Shown here: one piece after another, positions 6,600 through 15,506 of the stretch
Layout: the number at the start of each line of letters is the position of its first letter
How positions within the stretch are numbered: the first letter of the stretch is position 1
The notes under the pieces: generated by a model
Seen by the model: the letters and a program-made list of their open reading frames with translations, nothing else
Databases searched by the model: none
Told to the model about the DNA's origin: nothing
Position numbers and translations under genes: made by a program
Origin: a virus
Virus record (IMG/VR): IMGVR_UViG_3300037189_003051
Location: 1 to 58,840 of that record
Length of the DNA: 58,840 nt
Reading direction: 5' to 3' (one strand)

Positions 6600-7511
6600 T
6601 TAGTTTGCTCCTGGAGAACCGAACATACCCAATGGGTCTGACCAGCCGAAGCTATAACGCTCACGTGACTTGTAACGTACGTTACCTGTGTCGAAGTCGC
6701 CGTCCATGCTGTTCTGTAAAGGAACACGAACGAAGTGCTTCATACCGTTAGGTACGTCAGTTGTCAAATACCAACCGTTTGTATCTGTCAAGAAGTGGTT
6801 AATTGTATAACCTTCAGGGATAGAACCGTTGTTCTTAAGAGCGTTGATATCGTTGTCAGTTGTGCCAACACGAAGTTCTGTTTCTAACAAGCGAGTTGCA
6901 ACGAATTGCAATGCTGGTGGAACAATCAACTTCTTAGGTTTAGCAGCAATCAAAAGACCACGTTCATCAGTCCAAGCAGCGATTTGAATAACAGCAGATT
7001 CCAAAGAAGTTTCATTCAAGTCAGCAGCTGTAGATGGAGTATTGCTGTTTGTACCACCGCTTACCAATGGGTGAGCTGTAGAGAACAATGCAACGCCGTC
7101 GCCGCCTTGATATGTGCTGTTAAAACCGTTGTTGATAACTGCAGCAGCTTTAACTTGCTTAGTGTAAGCCATAGAACGAGCTAGAGCTTTAGTGTAACGA
7201 GCTGACAAAGAGTCATACAAGTTATCTTCGATAGCTTCTTCAGTCAAGCTGAAACCTTGAGCGATAGTCTCATGGTTGTATCGAGCTGTCCATGCTTCTT
7301 GTGCATTGTCGTAACGAATAGCTTGGCCTTCGTTTTTAACAGGAGCAGCAGTGAAGCCTGATAACTTTGTTTCTTCTTCGAAAGAACGCTCAGAAGTCTC
7401 TGTTTCGTAGATTTCTTTATGTTCTTCACCGTAACGTGCATATTCAAGTCCAAACAATGCGTTCAAACCCGGTAATAACTCTTTTAAGAGTTGGGCGCGA
7501 GAAATAGCCAT
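6600..7511 (-). CDS. Major capsid protein
   Basis: 303 residues. It has features of the HK97-fold capsid group related to Mu gpT: an acidic helical N-terminal part, the GFSLTEEAIEDNLYD segment near residue 86, the LFSTAHPLVSGGT loop near residue 143 and a C-terminal FGWSDPLGMFGSPG. It forms the icosahedral shell. It follows the scaffold and a beta-rich head protein and is followed by a strong terminator, the usual arrangement for a highly expressed capsid gene. It has an AGGAG ribosome site. Confidence 0.85.
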   Translation of the reverse strand: MAISRAQLLKELLPGLNALFGLEYARYGEEHKEIYETETSERSFEEETKLSGFTAAPVKNEGQAIRYDNAQEAWTARYNHETIAQGFSLTEEAIEDNLYDSLSARYTKALARSMAYTKQVKAAAVINNGFNSTYQGGDGVALFSTAHPLVSGGTNSNTPSTAADLNETSLESAVIQIAAWTDERGLLIAAKPKKLIVPPALQFVATRLLETELRVGTTDNDINALKNNGSIPEGYTINHFLTDTNGWYLTTDVPNGMKHFVRVPLQNSMDGDFDTGNVRYKSRERYSFGWSDPLGMFGSPGAN

Positions 7512-7527
7512 AGTAAATTACTCCTTA

Positions 7528-8349
7528 TTAGGCAATGTTATAGCGATGAACGCCAAAGTTAGTCTTAACAATCGCTTCTGGTGTTTGCACCAAAGCAACT
7601 GTACCTGATACTGTAGCTGTAGAAGCAACAACAGTTAGAGCTGTGCTACCTGTAGTAGTTACAGTAGCGGCTGTAGACACAGTAGAACCTGTGAATTGCA
7701 AGCCATTGCTAGTTACGTTGAAAATGTCTGTGCCAACAGGGATATATAATCCAACTGGAAGACCAGAAACTGTCAATGTAGTTGTACCTGTACCAGATAC
7801 ATAAGTACCTTGAGTAGCAGTTTGTGTATCAGGAATTAACTGAATAACACGGAAACCAGCAGTTGTTGCACCAGCTGAAGATGTTGGAACAACAGACATT
7901 TGTGAATCACCAGTGTTAGTGTTCAATGTTTGTGTACCGCCAACAACGTTATTACCCACCAATAAAGATGAGAAAGAACCGATTGTTGAACCACCAGCAG
8001 TTGTAGTAGCTGCAACTTGGAACAACGCATCTGGGTCATCAACAACAATAGCTGTGATATCGCCAGCAGTTACGCTGCCTGGGTAGAACTGAGAATACAA
8101 ACGTTGTTTTGTAGTTGGGTTTGTGTAGTAGCAACCAACAAAATAACCAACAATAGTATTAGTACTATTAACTGGTAGTGATGGAAGAACTGCATAACCT
8201 GAAGACAAAGCAACAGGGTCGCCGAAACCAATGGCAGTGCCGTAGTTGTACGCAATTGGGAAATTACGTGTAGAACCAGCGTACGGTTGACCGCCAATTA
8301 GGTTTACGGGCTTAAAGCCATAAGGCGCTGATACTGTAGGATAAGCCAT
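7528..8349 (-). CDS. Putative capsid decoration / head fibre protein
   Basis: 273 residues. The start MAYPTVSAPYGFKPVNLIGG is one I recall in structural proteins just upstream of capsid genes in many environmental phages. Residues 90-250 are Thr/Val/Ser/Gly-rich beta structure with GTTTLTVSGLPVG-like repeats. There is no catalytic motif. An AGGAG site precedes ATG, and only 16 bases separate it from the capsid gene. A surface decoration role is inferred. Confidence 0.65.
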   Translation of the reverse strand: MAYPTVSAPYGFKPVNLIGGQPYAGSTRNFPIAYNYGTAIGFGDPVALSSGYAVLPSLPVNSTNTIVGYFVGCYYTNPTTKQRLYSQFYPGSVTAGDITAIVVDDPDALFQVAATTTAGGSTIGSFSSLLVGNNVVGGTQTLNTNTGDSQMSVVPTSSAGATTAGFRVIQLIPDTQTATQGTYVSGTGTTTLTVSGLPVGLYIPVGTDIFNVTSNGLQFTGSTVSTAATVTTTGSTALTVVASTATVSGTVALVQTPEAIVKTNFGVHRYNIA

Positions 8350-8375
8350 AAATACTCCTAAAAATTAATAAAAAA

Positions 8376-8831
8376 TTACTCACCTTTGCCAAAGCTTGTC
8401 GAAGATTTTCTCTCGTTGAAAAGAGGCATCCTTGGGTCACTTTGACGCATAAGACTATTATCAACAGCCTCTGTTTGAGCAATAGTTTGGCGATTGATGT
8501 ACTCATTTCGCTGCTCTACAAACTCAATAGGAGTCTTACATAACAATAATCCGCCGACCTCAATGTTATCTTTATATCGACTAGTTGGGTCAACTAACAG
8601 TTTAAATTTAGGTTGTTCCTCAATTCCTACTGGTTCCCAACCTTCTCTGAGTTTGGCAGAAAGGTTACGCGGGTCAGCGTTGTTTAGAGTTGAGACACGA
8701 ATCCAACGATAAGCAAACCCAGCCTGTTTGTCTGGCTCTGGGAGAAGTTCAGCTGGCATCCACTGTTTAGGACGCTCAGTTAATTCACGGGTTTCTAGCT
8801 CACGGGTCAATCTATTTGTTTCTTTAGCCAT
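8376..8831 (-). CDS. Conserved phage protein between scaffold and capsid genes
   Basis: 151 residues from the ATG at 8831, chosen because GGAGG stands 8 bases before it; an upstream in-frame ATG at 8864 lies inside the scaffold gene. It contains FAYRWIRVSTLNNADPRNLS and KLREGWEPV, a pattern I recall from many phages at this position, with unknown function. The chain is charged and mostly helical with a flexible Ser-rich end. A role in head assembly is suggested by location only. Confidence 0.65.
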   Translation of the reverse strand: MAKETNRLTRELETRELTERPKQWMPAELLPEPDKQAGFAYRWIRVSTLNNADPRNLSAKLREGWEPVGIEEQPKFKLLVDPTSRYKDNIEVGGLLLCKTPIEFVEQRNEYINRQTIAQTEAVDNSLMRQSDPRMPLFNERKSSTSFGKGE

Positions 8832-8832
8832 T

Positions 8833-9789
8833 TTAGGCCTCCAATTTTCTAAGTTCAAGGGCATACTGCTCTGGTGTTAGTCCAAGTTTTTTTGCCAACT
8901 GGACTTGGCTTGCTTTTAGCTTAATCTTGTTTGAAGATGTGCTTCGCATAGCCGGGGCCACCACAGTGCTAGGTTTTGGTTTAGCTTCCTGTTTTGCCTT
9001 TGGCTCTTCTGGTTCTGGAGAATCAAAATTCTCTGGGAACCGTTTGCGAATTGTCTTGTCCAATGTCGCGTAATACTCATCAGAACCAACCACTACTCCA
9101 GTGCGCTTTAGCTTTTCGTGTAAGCCAAGTGCTGCTGCAGTCATTTCTTCGTCCTGACCAAACCAAGTGTTGCGATTTTGCCACGCAACAAGCTTCTCAT
9201 CTGGTCTTGGAGCCGGTTGACTCTGTTCAACTTGCATTTGTACATCAAAATTTTCCTCTTGTAAAGGGGGAACTTTGAAGTTCTTTGCTTGCATTGCACG
9301 TAGATTAGCTTCTTGCATAGCTTGTTGGGCTTCTACGATAGCATCTGTATCACCTGAGTCATATGCTTCTTTATAGGCTCTTTTAGCCATTTGAAGCTCT
9401 AATTCAGCCTTACCTTGTAGTGTTGTAGCATATTGCTCACCACCAGATTGGTACATTTCTCTGATACGTTTGTTATCTTCTAGTACCCGTTTAGCTAGGG
9501 CTACAGCTTCTTCACGCTCACGTGCTGCTTCTTCTTTAGCACGACGTTCATCATGCCAAACTTTACGCATTTGCTTAAGCTTTTCTTTAACCTCGCCTTC
9601 ATATTGGTCTAGTTCATCTTTTTCAAGAGTCTGGACAATTTCTTTAGGCATTGGTTCACGACCACGGTCTTCTGGTGGTGTGTCGTCTTCAATTTCTAGT
9701 TCAAAACTATCTTCCTGTACCGCACCTTCTGCTGGTTTAGCTTCTTGTTCGTCAGGAAATTTAAAATCATCTTGTTCAAATTCTGGCAT
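8833..9789 (-). CDS. Capsid scaffolding protein
   Basis: 318 residues from the ATG at 9789, which has GGAGG five bases upstream; a second ATG at 9801 also reads in frame. The first 60 residues are very acidic (Glu/Asp-rich), then a long Lys/Glu/Arg coiled coil (about residues 65-165), a short globular part, a proline-rich linker and a basic C-terminal helix KLKASQVQLAKKLGLTPEQY. This acidic, helical build between portal and capsid genes is typical of scaffolding proteins that shape the procapsid and leave before DNA packaging. Confidence 0.8.
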   Translation of the reverse strand: MPEFEQDDFKFPDEQEAKPAEGAVQEDSFELEIEDDTPPEDRGREPMPKEIVQTLEKDELDQYEGEVKEKLKQMRKVWHDERRAKEEAAREREEAVALAKRVLEDNKRIREMYQSGGEQYATTLQGKAELELQMAKRAYKEAYDSGDTDAIVEAQQAMQEANLRAMQAKNFKVPPLQEENFDVQMQVEQSQPAPRPDEKLVAWQNRNTWFGQDEEMTAAALGLHEKLKRTGVVVGSDEYYATLDKTIRKRFPENFDSPEPEEPKAKQEAKPKPSTVVAPAMRSTSSNKIKLKASQVQLAKKLGLTPEQYALELRKLEA

Positions 9790-9800
9790 CTTGTCCTCCA

Positions 9801-10211
9801 TTATTTGCGTTTAATACCGCGTGGGTCATCCACTACGGCTTCGACGGAATCGTCATTGATAATACGGAACTCACGTCCATGAATAACTAGTCTTGTTCCA
9901 GCATTCGGACGTACTAATATGAAATCGCCTTGTTTACACCAAGGTCCTGTTGGGAACTTATCGGTGTCTTTGTAACAGTCTGGCCCTAAATTAACTACAA
10001 ATAGTACTGTTGTGAGTACTTCTTCGTTTCTAATTGTTTGGTCAGCTTTTACCAAGCCGCTTTCATATTCCTTTTCCATTTCTGGGATTGCACAAAGCAT
10101 TCTGTATCCAGATGGTCTAGGTAGTTGCGCTGCTTTTTCTGCGTCGGGCATGTTTACTGTCCCAACGATTTGTGGATTACTGGGGTTTGTAGCCAGTAAA
10201 ATTTCACTCAT
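9801..10211 (-). CDS. GroES-like co-chaperonin
   Basis: 136 residues. From PRPSGYRMLCAIPEMEKEYE onward the order of elements is that of GroES: a first strand, a mobile-loop-like stretch (SGLVKADQTIRNEEVLTT), a strand with VNLG, then PWCKQGDFILVRPNAGTRLV and a final VEAVVDDP. T4 gp31 and similar phage proteins replace host GroES to fold the capsid protein, and the location just before the scaffold fits that. Similarity to GroES is low, so the call rests on pattern and position. Confidence 0.7.
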   Translation of the reverse strand: MSEILLATNPSNPQIVGTVNMPDAEKAAQLPRPSGYRMLCAIPEMEKEYESGLVKADQTIRNEEVLTTVLFVVNLGPDCYKDTDKFPTGPWCKQGDFILVRPNAGTRLVIHGREFRIINDDSVEAVVDDPRGIKRK

Positions 10212-10395
10212 CAGAGTTCTCCATTCTATGTTTGAGGTCTGTTATGATTGCACAAGCGGACTCAAGACCTCTAATTTGCCCACATGTGTATTTATATTCA
10301 TCGAAAGTTTTGCAATGTCCCGCACCAACAGCTGCTTGTAGCATGTCAATGCGTTCTTTGTACTCACGAAGAAGATAATCGTTATAGTCGTTCAC
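10204..10395 (-). CDS. Small conserved phage protein (63 aa)
   Basis: 63 residues, helical and charged, beginning MNDYNDYLLREYKERIDMLQ, with Cys near residues 28 and 38 and the segment GQIRGLESACAIITDL. I recall this small protein between portal and downstream genes of other phages. It overlaps the GroES-like gene by eight bases. Function unknown. Confidence 0.7.
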   Translation of the reverse strand: MNDYNDYLLREYKERIDMLQAAVGAGHCKTFDEYKYTCGQIRGLESACAIITDLKHRMENSDE

Positions 10396-10398
10396 TTA

Positions 10399-12891
10399 TT
10401 ACTCCTCACCGTTTGTAGGTTTTGGTTGTTTAGTTGCTAACTTTTCCATACCACGTGCAAGAATATCTTGCTGTTGCATAGTTTTTTCATGTTGGCGTTT
10501 TGCTATTTCGTTAAACGCTGTAACCTTTGCTTGCCGTTCAGCTTGTTGACGTTGGTTGCTAATATTTCCAGCTGCTTTCATAGCATCAATATCAATCTGC
10601 TTAGCTTTAAGTTTAATATCAGCTGCGTCTTTTGCTGCTTTACGCTGAACTTCTTGTTGTTTAATCTGCAATTCTTGTTGTTGCATTTGAACAAGTGGGT
10701 CTTGTGCTTGTTGTTGAGCTTTTTGCTGAGCAACTTGTGCTTGATTAGTTTGCAATAGACGTTGTGATGCTTGAGCCAACAACGGAGCCAACTGAGCTTC
10801 AACTTGTGGGTCCATATTAAGGTCTTCTCCAGACTCATCTTTCTGTGGAGGTAACGCAAAACCAAGCTGTTGTTCCATCTGAACGCGATACTCAAAGCCT
10901 AAATGCTCATTGATATGAGCCATCATAGCTGCTTGTAGAGCTGGGGCTGTTGGGTTATTAGCTAACAATGACTGAATCTTAGGGTCATTCATAGCAGCCA
11001 TATGCACTTGGATATGAGCCTGATGGTTTTGATATGCAAACGCTTTGACCGGCTTCATAGCAAGAATAGCTTGGTTCTCGCTTACTGGGTCTTGAGGTTT
11101 CTGGTCCTCTTCCATAGGGACGAGTTTTTGCGCGTTCTTAATACCGAGTACATCAAGCATCTGTCTATGTAAGAGAGGCAGGTTGTATAGTTGTGGGGAT
11201 TGTTGAGCCAACTGTAATACTGCTTGGTACTGAACAATCTTTTGCGCCATCGTACTCGCATTAGGGTCGCTGACCGGGATGACATCCACGTTGTCATAGT
11301 CTGATTTTTTAGCTTTGCGACTACCTTCTTCTGGCTCATATGCATAATCCTCTGGTGTGTAATCAGCAATAATCTCTTTTAAAAGATTTAATTCTTGCTT
11401 CATTGAATAGTGGATACGTGCTTGAACAGCAGACATAGTCTTTAGAGTGCGCTCAAGAATAGCTAGTGTAGTACCTACTGGAGCATTACCACTCATATCG
11501 CTAATCTGTAAGTCAGCTGCACCAGCAAAGCGGCGACCGTCTTCCACGATTTGATTTAACAAAGCCATCAATGTTTGACTAGGTTCTTTGTATGGAAGAG
11601 GAAGTAGGTTATCTTTAATTGAGCCTGATGGTACATCTACGTCACGGAACTCGCCTGGAGCAATAGGTGTATCGTCACCCTTTACACGCAAACCGCGTGT
11701 TTTAAAACCGCCGGGCAGATTTGCAAGTGTTCCGGCATCCACGAGTTGACGAATGAGAGAAGTACCAGACTTAGCAAAAGCACCGACAAGATGCACAAGA
11801 CCAAAGTAATAAAATCCAAAACCAGGGACATAACCGTAGTGAACAAAGTGCTGGCGTTTTTGATAAGTCTCATCATCTGGCTCCCAGTTTCTACGGATAG
11901 CAAGAACTGTATTACTACCCTTCTCAATAGTTACAACATAAGGAATCGCAATACCTGTTGGCTTGCCATCTTCGTCTTTATGTTCATAGCCTGGCAAGTC
12001 CAAGTCTACGTTCATCTCTAATACTTTATAGCGTGAATCGCTAGTCGCACGGAAGCCAAGCTTCTCAGCAATCTTCTTCTCAACTTCATCTAACACATTG
12101 TTAGGTGTACCTAGGTCAATGTCACGATAGAAACCTGCAACTTGTAAGCGACGTAACTCATTCTCAGTCTTACGCATAACGTGTGTTACACGCTCTGCAG
12201 ACTCCAAATTACTTGCGCCATATGGAACAACTAAGTCTTCAGCAGGAACGAAGATAGATACTTGACGTTCCATGTGTGGGTCGTAATACACTTTCTTAAA
12301 CGCATTACCTGATAGACCTAAGCCCCATAACATGCGCTCATGCTCAGGACGGAACTCAGTCATCTTATCCATCAACTGATAGTTCATATCATCTTGTACA
12401 CGTACAGCGGCTGCTTTCTTATCTGGTGTTTCTTTACCAATGATTTCTGTTTTAACTGGACCAGAAGCTGGGAACGTAGACATCATAGTCTCAGCTTGGA
12501 ACTTAACTAGTGCTTCAGCTAATAGTGGGTGATATACACCACATGCGCCTTCCCAAGGTTCAGCACGTTCTTCAATCTTAAGGCCTAATAGTTCTAAGCC
12601 ATCAACGTATGTTTGAATCCAATCTTTACGTGAGGCAATGTCATCTTCAAAATCACCAATTAATTCAGAAGCTAATGACTGTAATACAGACTCATCTAAA
12701 TACTCAGCTAAGTTAGCAGAGAAGTCATCTTCAGTTTCCTGATGAGGCTCAATCTCAATCTCCATCCCATCAATACCAATGCGTACTGCTTCTGGGTCTT
12801 CAATCTCAATCTCCAACTCTGGAGTGTTTTGTGCAGCTGCTAATTCTTCCAATCCCTGAGGGGCTGCGTATAGTCCTTTTTCCATTGCCAT
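10399..12891 (-). CDS. Portal protein
   Basis: 830 residues, the size of P22-like portals. Its place directly after TerL and sequence features such as WEGACGVYHPLLAEALVKFQ near residue 117, the stem/clip region FVPAEDLVVPYGA near residue 220 and the GTSLIRQLVDAGTLANLPGG crown-side helix near residue 372 support the call. The last 150 residues are a Gln/Lys/Ala coiled coil, as in long portal barrels that extend into the head. It forms the dodecameric ring through which DNA enters and leaves. Confidence 0.9.
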   Translation of the reverse strand: MAMEKGLYAAPQGLEELAAAQNTPELEIEIEDPEAVRIGIDGMEIEIEPHQETEDDFSANLAEYLDESVLQSLASELIGDFEDDIASRKDWIQTYVDGLELLGLKIEERAEPWEGACGVYHPLLAEALVKFQAETMMSTFPASGPVKTEIIGKETPDKKAAAVRVQDDMNYQLMDKMTEFRPEHERMLWGLGLSGNAFKKVYYDPHMERQVSIFVPAEDLVVPYGASNLESAERVTHVMRKTENELRRLQVAGFYRDIDLGTPNNVLDEVEKKIAEKLGFRATSDSRYKVLEMNVDLDLPGYEHKDEDGKPTGIAIPYVVTIEKGSNTVLAIRRNWEPDDETYQKRQHFVHYGYVPGFGFYYFGLVHLVGAFAKSGTSLIRQLVDAGTLANLPGGFKTRGLRVKGDDTPIAPGEFRDVDVPSGSIKDNLLPLPYKEPSQTLMALLNQIVEDGRRFAGAADLQISDMSGNAPVGTTLAILERTLKTMSAVQARIHYSMKQELNLLKEIIADYTPEDYAYEPEEGSRKAKKSDYDNVDVIPVSDPNASTMAQKIVQYQAVLQLAQQSPQLYNLPLLHRQMLDVLGIKNAQKLVPMEEDQKPQDPVSENQAILAMKPVKAFAYQNHQAHIQVHMAAMNDPKIQSLLANNPTAPALQAAMMAHINEHLGFEYRVQMEQQLGFALPPQKDESGEDLNMDPQVEAQLAPLLAQASQRLLQTNQAQVAQQKAQQQAQDPLVQMQQQELQIKQQEVQRKAAKDAADIKLKAKQIDIDAMKAAGNISNQRQQAERQAKVTAFNEIAKRQHEKTMQQQDILARGMEKLATKQPKPTNGEE

Positions 12892-12901
12892 AATTTAGTC
12901 C

Positions 12902-14425
12902 TTAATAATATCCTGCATGTCGTCTACTTCTGAACTCTTGAACCTCATCTTCCTCATCCGTTGGTAACCTTAAGAAGCCACCTTTACGGAATCTCAGAAG
13001 TGCCTGAGAAGTCGAGTCCACCAAGTCATCATGTTCACCTGACGGGAACGATGCTACCTCATCAATTAATTCTTCAGCCCAGTGAGTGTTTGGAACCCAC
13101 ACTCTACCACTTGCGAACATATCTGCGACAGCATTTAGTCTAGCTATCTTATCATTACCCTTGCTCGGAGTAAACTCTTGGACTGGAATACCCATAGCCC
13201 GAAGCTCAAATAGTAACGGACTACCTGAAGCCTTGGCTTCAATAATCAAACTATCCGGTTGCCATTCTTTCCACTCAGCATATGCTCGTTGTTTCAACTC
13301 TGGAAACTCCATACGCTTTTTAAATGCATTGAGTAATATTATATTAGCTTGCGAACGACCTGTATCATCGTCCTGATAGAACACACCCCAAGTAGTACAC
13401 GCACTAAAGTCGCTACGTTCTGTCTTTAAGAACGCCGTATCCCAAGATTGAATCGTAAATTCACATGGTGGCGGGTAATCTTCTGGCCAAACGTTCCACC
13501 ATTCACGCTTAATAATCGCCGAAACGTCAGAAGTCGGCTGCTGCATGTACTGAGCCATCCATTTACTGTTAGGAAGTTCAGCTTTTAGCGCTTCTAACTC
13601 GACTTTTTTCCAAAATTCAGGCCAAAGTGGACGTCCGCTAGGTAATAATGCAGGAAATTCAATAACTTCCCACTCTTCACCGCTTCTTTGTGACGCAGAT
13701 TTTAAAACTTGCCCAGTTAAGTCCTTCTTAGACCACCGAGTCATAACAATTACGATAGCTCCACCCGGTTGTAAACGCTGACGTGGGCCTGATGTGTACC
13801 ATTCGTAGGTCTTGTCGTAGATTTCTGGGTTAGTTTCGCTTAACGCCGCCTCTTGCTCGGAGTGCGGGTCGTCAATAATTAATAAATCAGCTCCCTTACC
13901 CGTGACAGCTCCGCCAATACCAATCGCAAAATAGTCTCCACCTTTGTTTGTAGCCCACCGGCCCGCCGCTTTCGAGTCCGATTGTAGACCGACCCCAGGA
14001 AAAATGTCCTTGTACACATCCGAGTCAACCAAGTTACGAACTTTACGTCCAAAGCCAACCGCCAACTCAGCGGTGTGAGAAGTCTGAATAATTTTTTTCT
14101 CCGGAAACTTACCAAGAAACCAAGCAGGTAGTAAGTAAGAAGCAAACTCAGACTTTGTATGACGAGGCGGCATGTTAATAATAAGTCTTTTACATTCCCC
14201 ACGGGCTACCCTTTCAAACGCTGCTGCCATTTTCTGGTGGTGTGCGCCATGAATAAAGTTAGGCCACACATAATTAACATATGTCATGAAGCTATTCTGA
14301 GCTTCTTTAGTAACAGTTATTTCTTCTTTCTCAGCAATGAGCTTACCAAACTTCGCTCTCACTTCAGGCGGAAGCTTGTGTTTATTCTTTTTCAGTTGTT
14401 CTAGCCGTTCAGGACTCAGAGCCAT
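12902..14425 (-). CDS. terL: Terminase large subunit
   Basis: 507 residues with both motor and nuclease parts. The Walker A variant PPRHTKSE is at residues 86-93 and the Walker B run LLIIDDP near residue 183, followed by HSEQEA. The C-terminal nuclease has QSWDTAF near residue 327, an IIEAKASG strand near residue 395 and GEHDDLVDS near residue 467, giving the acidic metal-binding set. It packages DNA into the prohead and cuts concatemers. The start overlaps the small subunit gene by 17 bases. Confidence 0.95.
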   Translation of the reverse strand: MALSPERLEQLKKNKHKLPPEVRAKFGKLIAEKEEITVTKEAQNSFMTYVNYVWPNFIHGAHHQKMAAAFERVARGECKRLIINMPPRHTKSEFASYLLPAWFLGKFPEKKIIQTSHTAELAVGFGRKVRNLVDSDVYKDIFPGVGLQSDSKAAGRWATNKGGDYFAIGIGGAVTGKGADLLIIDDPHSEQEAALSETNPEIYDKTYEWYTSGPRQRLQPGGAIVIVMTRWSKKDLTGQVLKSASQRSGEEWEVIEFPALLPSGRPLWPEFWKKVELEALKAELPNSKWMAQYMQQPTSDVSAIIKREWWNVWPEDYPPPCEFTIQSWDTAFLKTERSDFSACTTWGVFYQDDDTGRSQANIILLNAFKKRMEFPELKQRAYAEWKEWQPDSLIIEAKASGSPLLFELRAMGIPVQEFTPSKGNDKIARLNAVADMFASGRVWVPNTHWAEELIDEVASFPSGEHDDLVDSTSQALLRFRKGGFLRLPTDEEDEVQEFRSRRHAGYY

Positions 14426-15032
14426 CGTCTTCTATATCTTCCTGGTCTTCTTTAGCTTCTACATCTATCACACCAATCTCTTCATCCGTCATGGACAAGA
14501 GACTATTTAGCTCATCTTCTGTTTGAGTTTTTACTTCTTCAACCGGACCTAGATACTTGTCTAGCATCTGCTCAAGCTCATTATCAATCTCTTCAACTGT
14601 GCGATGTGTCACAGTAATGTCAATCTTCTCACTGAACAAACCAACTGAATTAATCTTACCAAGTAGTTCTAACGCCTTAAGTCTAACCTTAGCGTCCTCG
14701 TCCACACTTTCCAATATTAATTTATTAGTTACATATGAGCGCATGCGAGTTGCCACGTTCAGTAAGTCACGGTCATACTCAGATAGGATAGCTTCGAGAT
14801 GTACAAGTGCCCCTGCGTTCTGCTCAGTAATCTTTAACGGCTTGTCAGTAGCCACCGAATTTCGGGCTTTATTTCTGTCTGACTCGTCAATAGTTACTTC
14901 GCCGCCGGCTGCAATAATTTCTTTAAGTGTTTCTACAGCTGCCTTAGCGCGGTCGCGCCATTGGGCAATCTCTTCCGGCTGTGTGTCGAAAGGAAATGGT
15001 ATACCTGTTTCAGGTTGTACAACTATAGGCAT
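14409..15032 (-). CDS. terS: Terminase small subunit
   Basis: 207 residues with a helical core (residues 20-135) and a very acidic tail (last 50 residues mostly Glu/Asp). Position directly before TerL with a 17-base overlap, size and the acidic C-terminus fit the DNA-recognition subunit of the packaging motor. It is the first protein gene of the late operon and lies 31 bases behind a clear promoter (15070-15098). Sequence family is not recognised with certainty. Confidence 0.75.
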   Translation of the reverse strand: MPIVVQPETGIPFPFDTQPEEIAQWRDRAKAAVETLKEIIAAGGEVTIDESDRNKARNSVATDKPLKITEQNAGALVHLEAILSEYDRDLLNVATRMRSYVTNKLILESVDEDAKVRLKALELLGKINSVGLFSEKIDITVTHRTVEEIDNELEQMLDKYLGPVEEVKTQTEDELNSLLSMTDEEIGVIDVEAKEDQEDIEDDGSES

Positions 15033-15069
15033 TAACTAGAACTCTTGTCATTCAGTTTGCGATTGGTGG

Positions 15070-15098
15070 AGCATACAACAAAAAATAAAACAAGTCAA
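15070..15098 (-). promoter_or_regulatory. Sigma70-type late promoter before terS
   Basis: On the minus strand TTGACT (15098-15093) and TATGCT (15075-15070) are separated by exactly 17 bases. Transcription would start near 15063, just behind the tRNA gene, and enter terS and the whole late block. Confidence 0.75.
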
Positions 15099-15103
15099 GC
15101 ACT

Positions 15104-15177
15104 TGGTGCCCCCTGACAGAATCGAACTGCCAATCCATGATTACAAGTCAAGTGTTATACCATTTAACTAAGGGGGC
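15104..15177 (-). tRNA. tRNA-Thr (UGU)
   Basis: The reverse complement starts GCCCCCT and ends AGGGGGC-A-CCA, giving seven acceptor pairs and an encoded CCA. The D arm (TTAAATGGTATAA region), an anticodon loop CTTGTAA with anticodon TGT, and a T arm GGCAG-TTCGATT-CTGTC are all present. One T-T mismatch lies in the anticodon stem. It would read ACA codons, which are frequent in the Thr-rich virion genes downstream. Confidence 0.92.
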
Positions 15178-15184
15178 TGGCATT

Positions 15185-15226
15185 CAAAAATTAAAGTGGC
15201 ACCGCCGATGAAAGCTTAGTGCCACT
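15185..15226 (-). terminator. Probable terminator behind the 47-aa gene
   Basis: On the minus strand AGTGGCAC (15226-15219 region) pairs over eight bases with GTGCCACT (to 15195) around a 16-base loop, followed by the imperfect U-run TTTAATTTTT. It lies between the small gene and the tRNA. Confidence 0.6.
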
Positions 15227-15288
15227 GTTCCCAAATACAATAAGTGAGAGGGAGAAGAACAACGACTCGAAGGCCGGTTAAAATTATC

Positions 15289-15432
15289 TTACTTCATTTT
15301 AAACAATTGCTCAACTTGCTTTGTTGCTTTTTCGCACTGCTCAACATAAGTCTCCCATGCTTGCACTGCTAACTTGCGTTGCTTCTCAATTTGTTGTACT
15401 ACTTCGTCAAAAAATTTAAAGTCCATAAACAT
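15289..15432 (-). CDS. 47-residue helical protein with own promoter
   Basis: The frame opens with ATG at 15432 behind GGAG and ends in TAA at 15289. The protein starts MFMDFKFFDEVVQQIEKQRK and is one amphipathic helix with aromatic residues at the start and Lys/Gln/Glu heptads after it, similar in feel to a fragment of a phasin or a small coiled coil. It is a single-gene unit with a promoter at 15478-15506 and a hairpin behind it. Small, separately expressed phage proteins like this are often early host-interacting factors; that is inference. Confidence 0.7.
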   Translation of the reverse strand: MFMDFKFFDEVVQQIEKQRKLAVQAWETYVEQCEKATKQVEQLFKMK

Positions 15433-15453
15433 AATTACTCCTGGTTAAGTTAT

Positions 15454-15466
15454 GCTGCGGCGCAGC
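15454..15466 (-). promoter_or_regulatory. Hairpin in the leader of the 47-aa gene
   Basis: GCTGCG-G-CGCAGC is a GC-rich palindrome between the predicted transcription start (about 15471) and the ribosome site. It may protect the 5' end of the short message. Confidence 0.5.
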
Positions 15467-15477
15467 AATTGTTTAAA

Positions 15478-15506
15478 ATATTACACAAAAATGGGGTGGG
15501 GGTCAA
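15478..15506 (-). promoter_or_regulatory. Sigma70-type promoter for the 47-aa gene
   Basis: On the minus strand TTGACC (15506-15501) and TAATAT (15483-15478) are 17 bases apart. It points away from the plus-strand promoter at 15777-15804, so the two units diverge from a 270-base G-rich gap. Confidence 0.8.
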
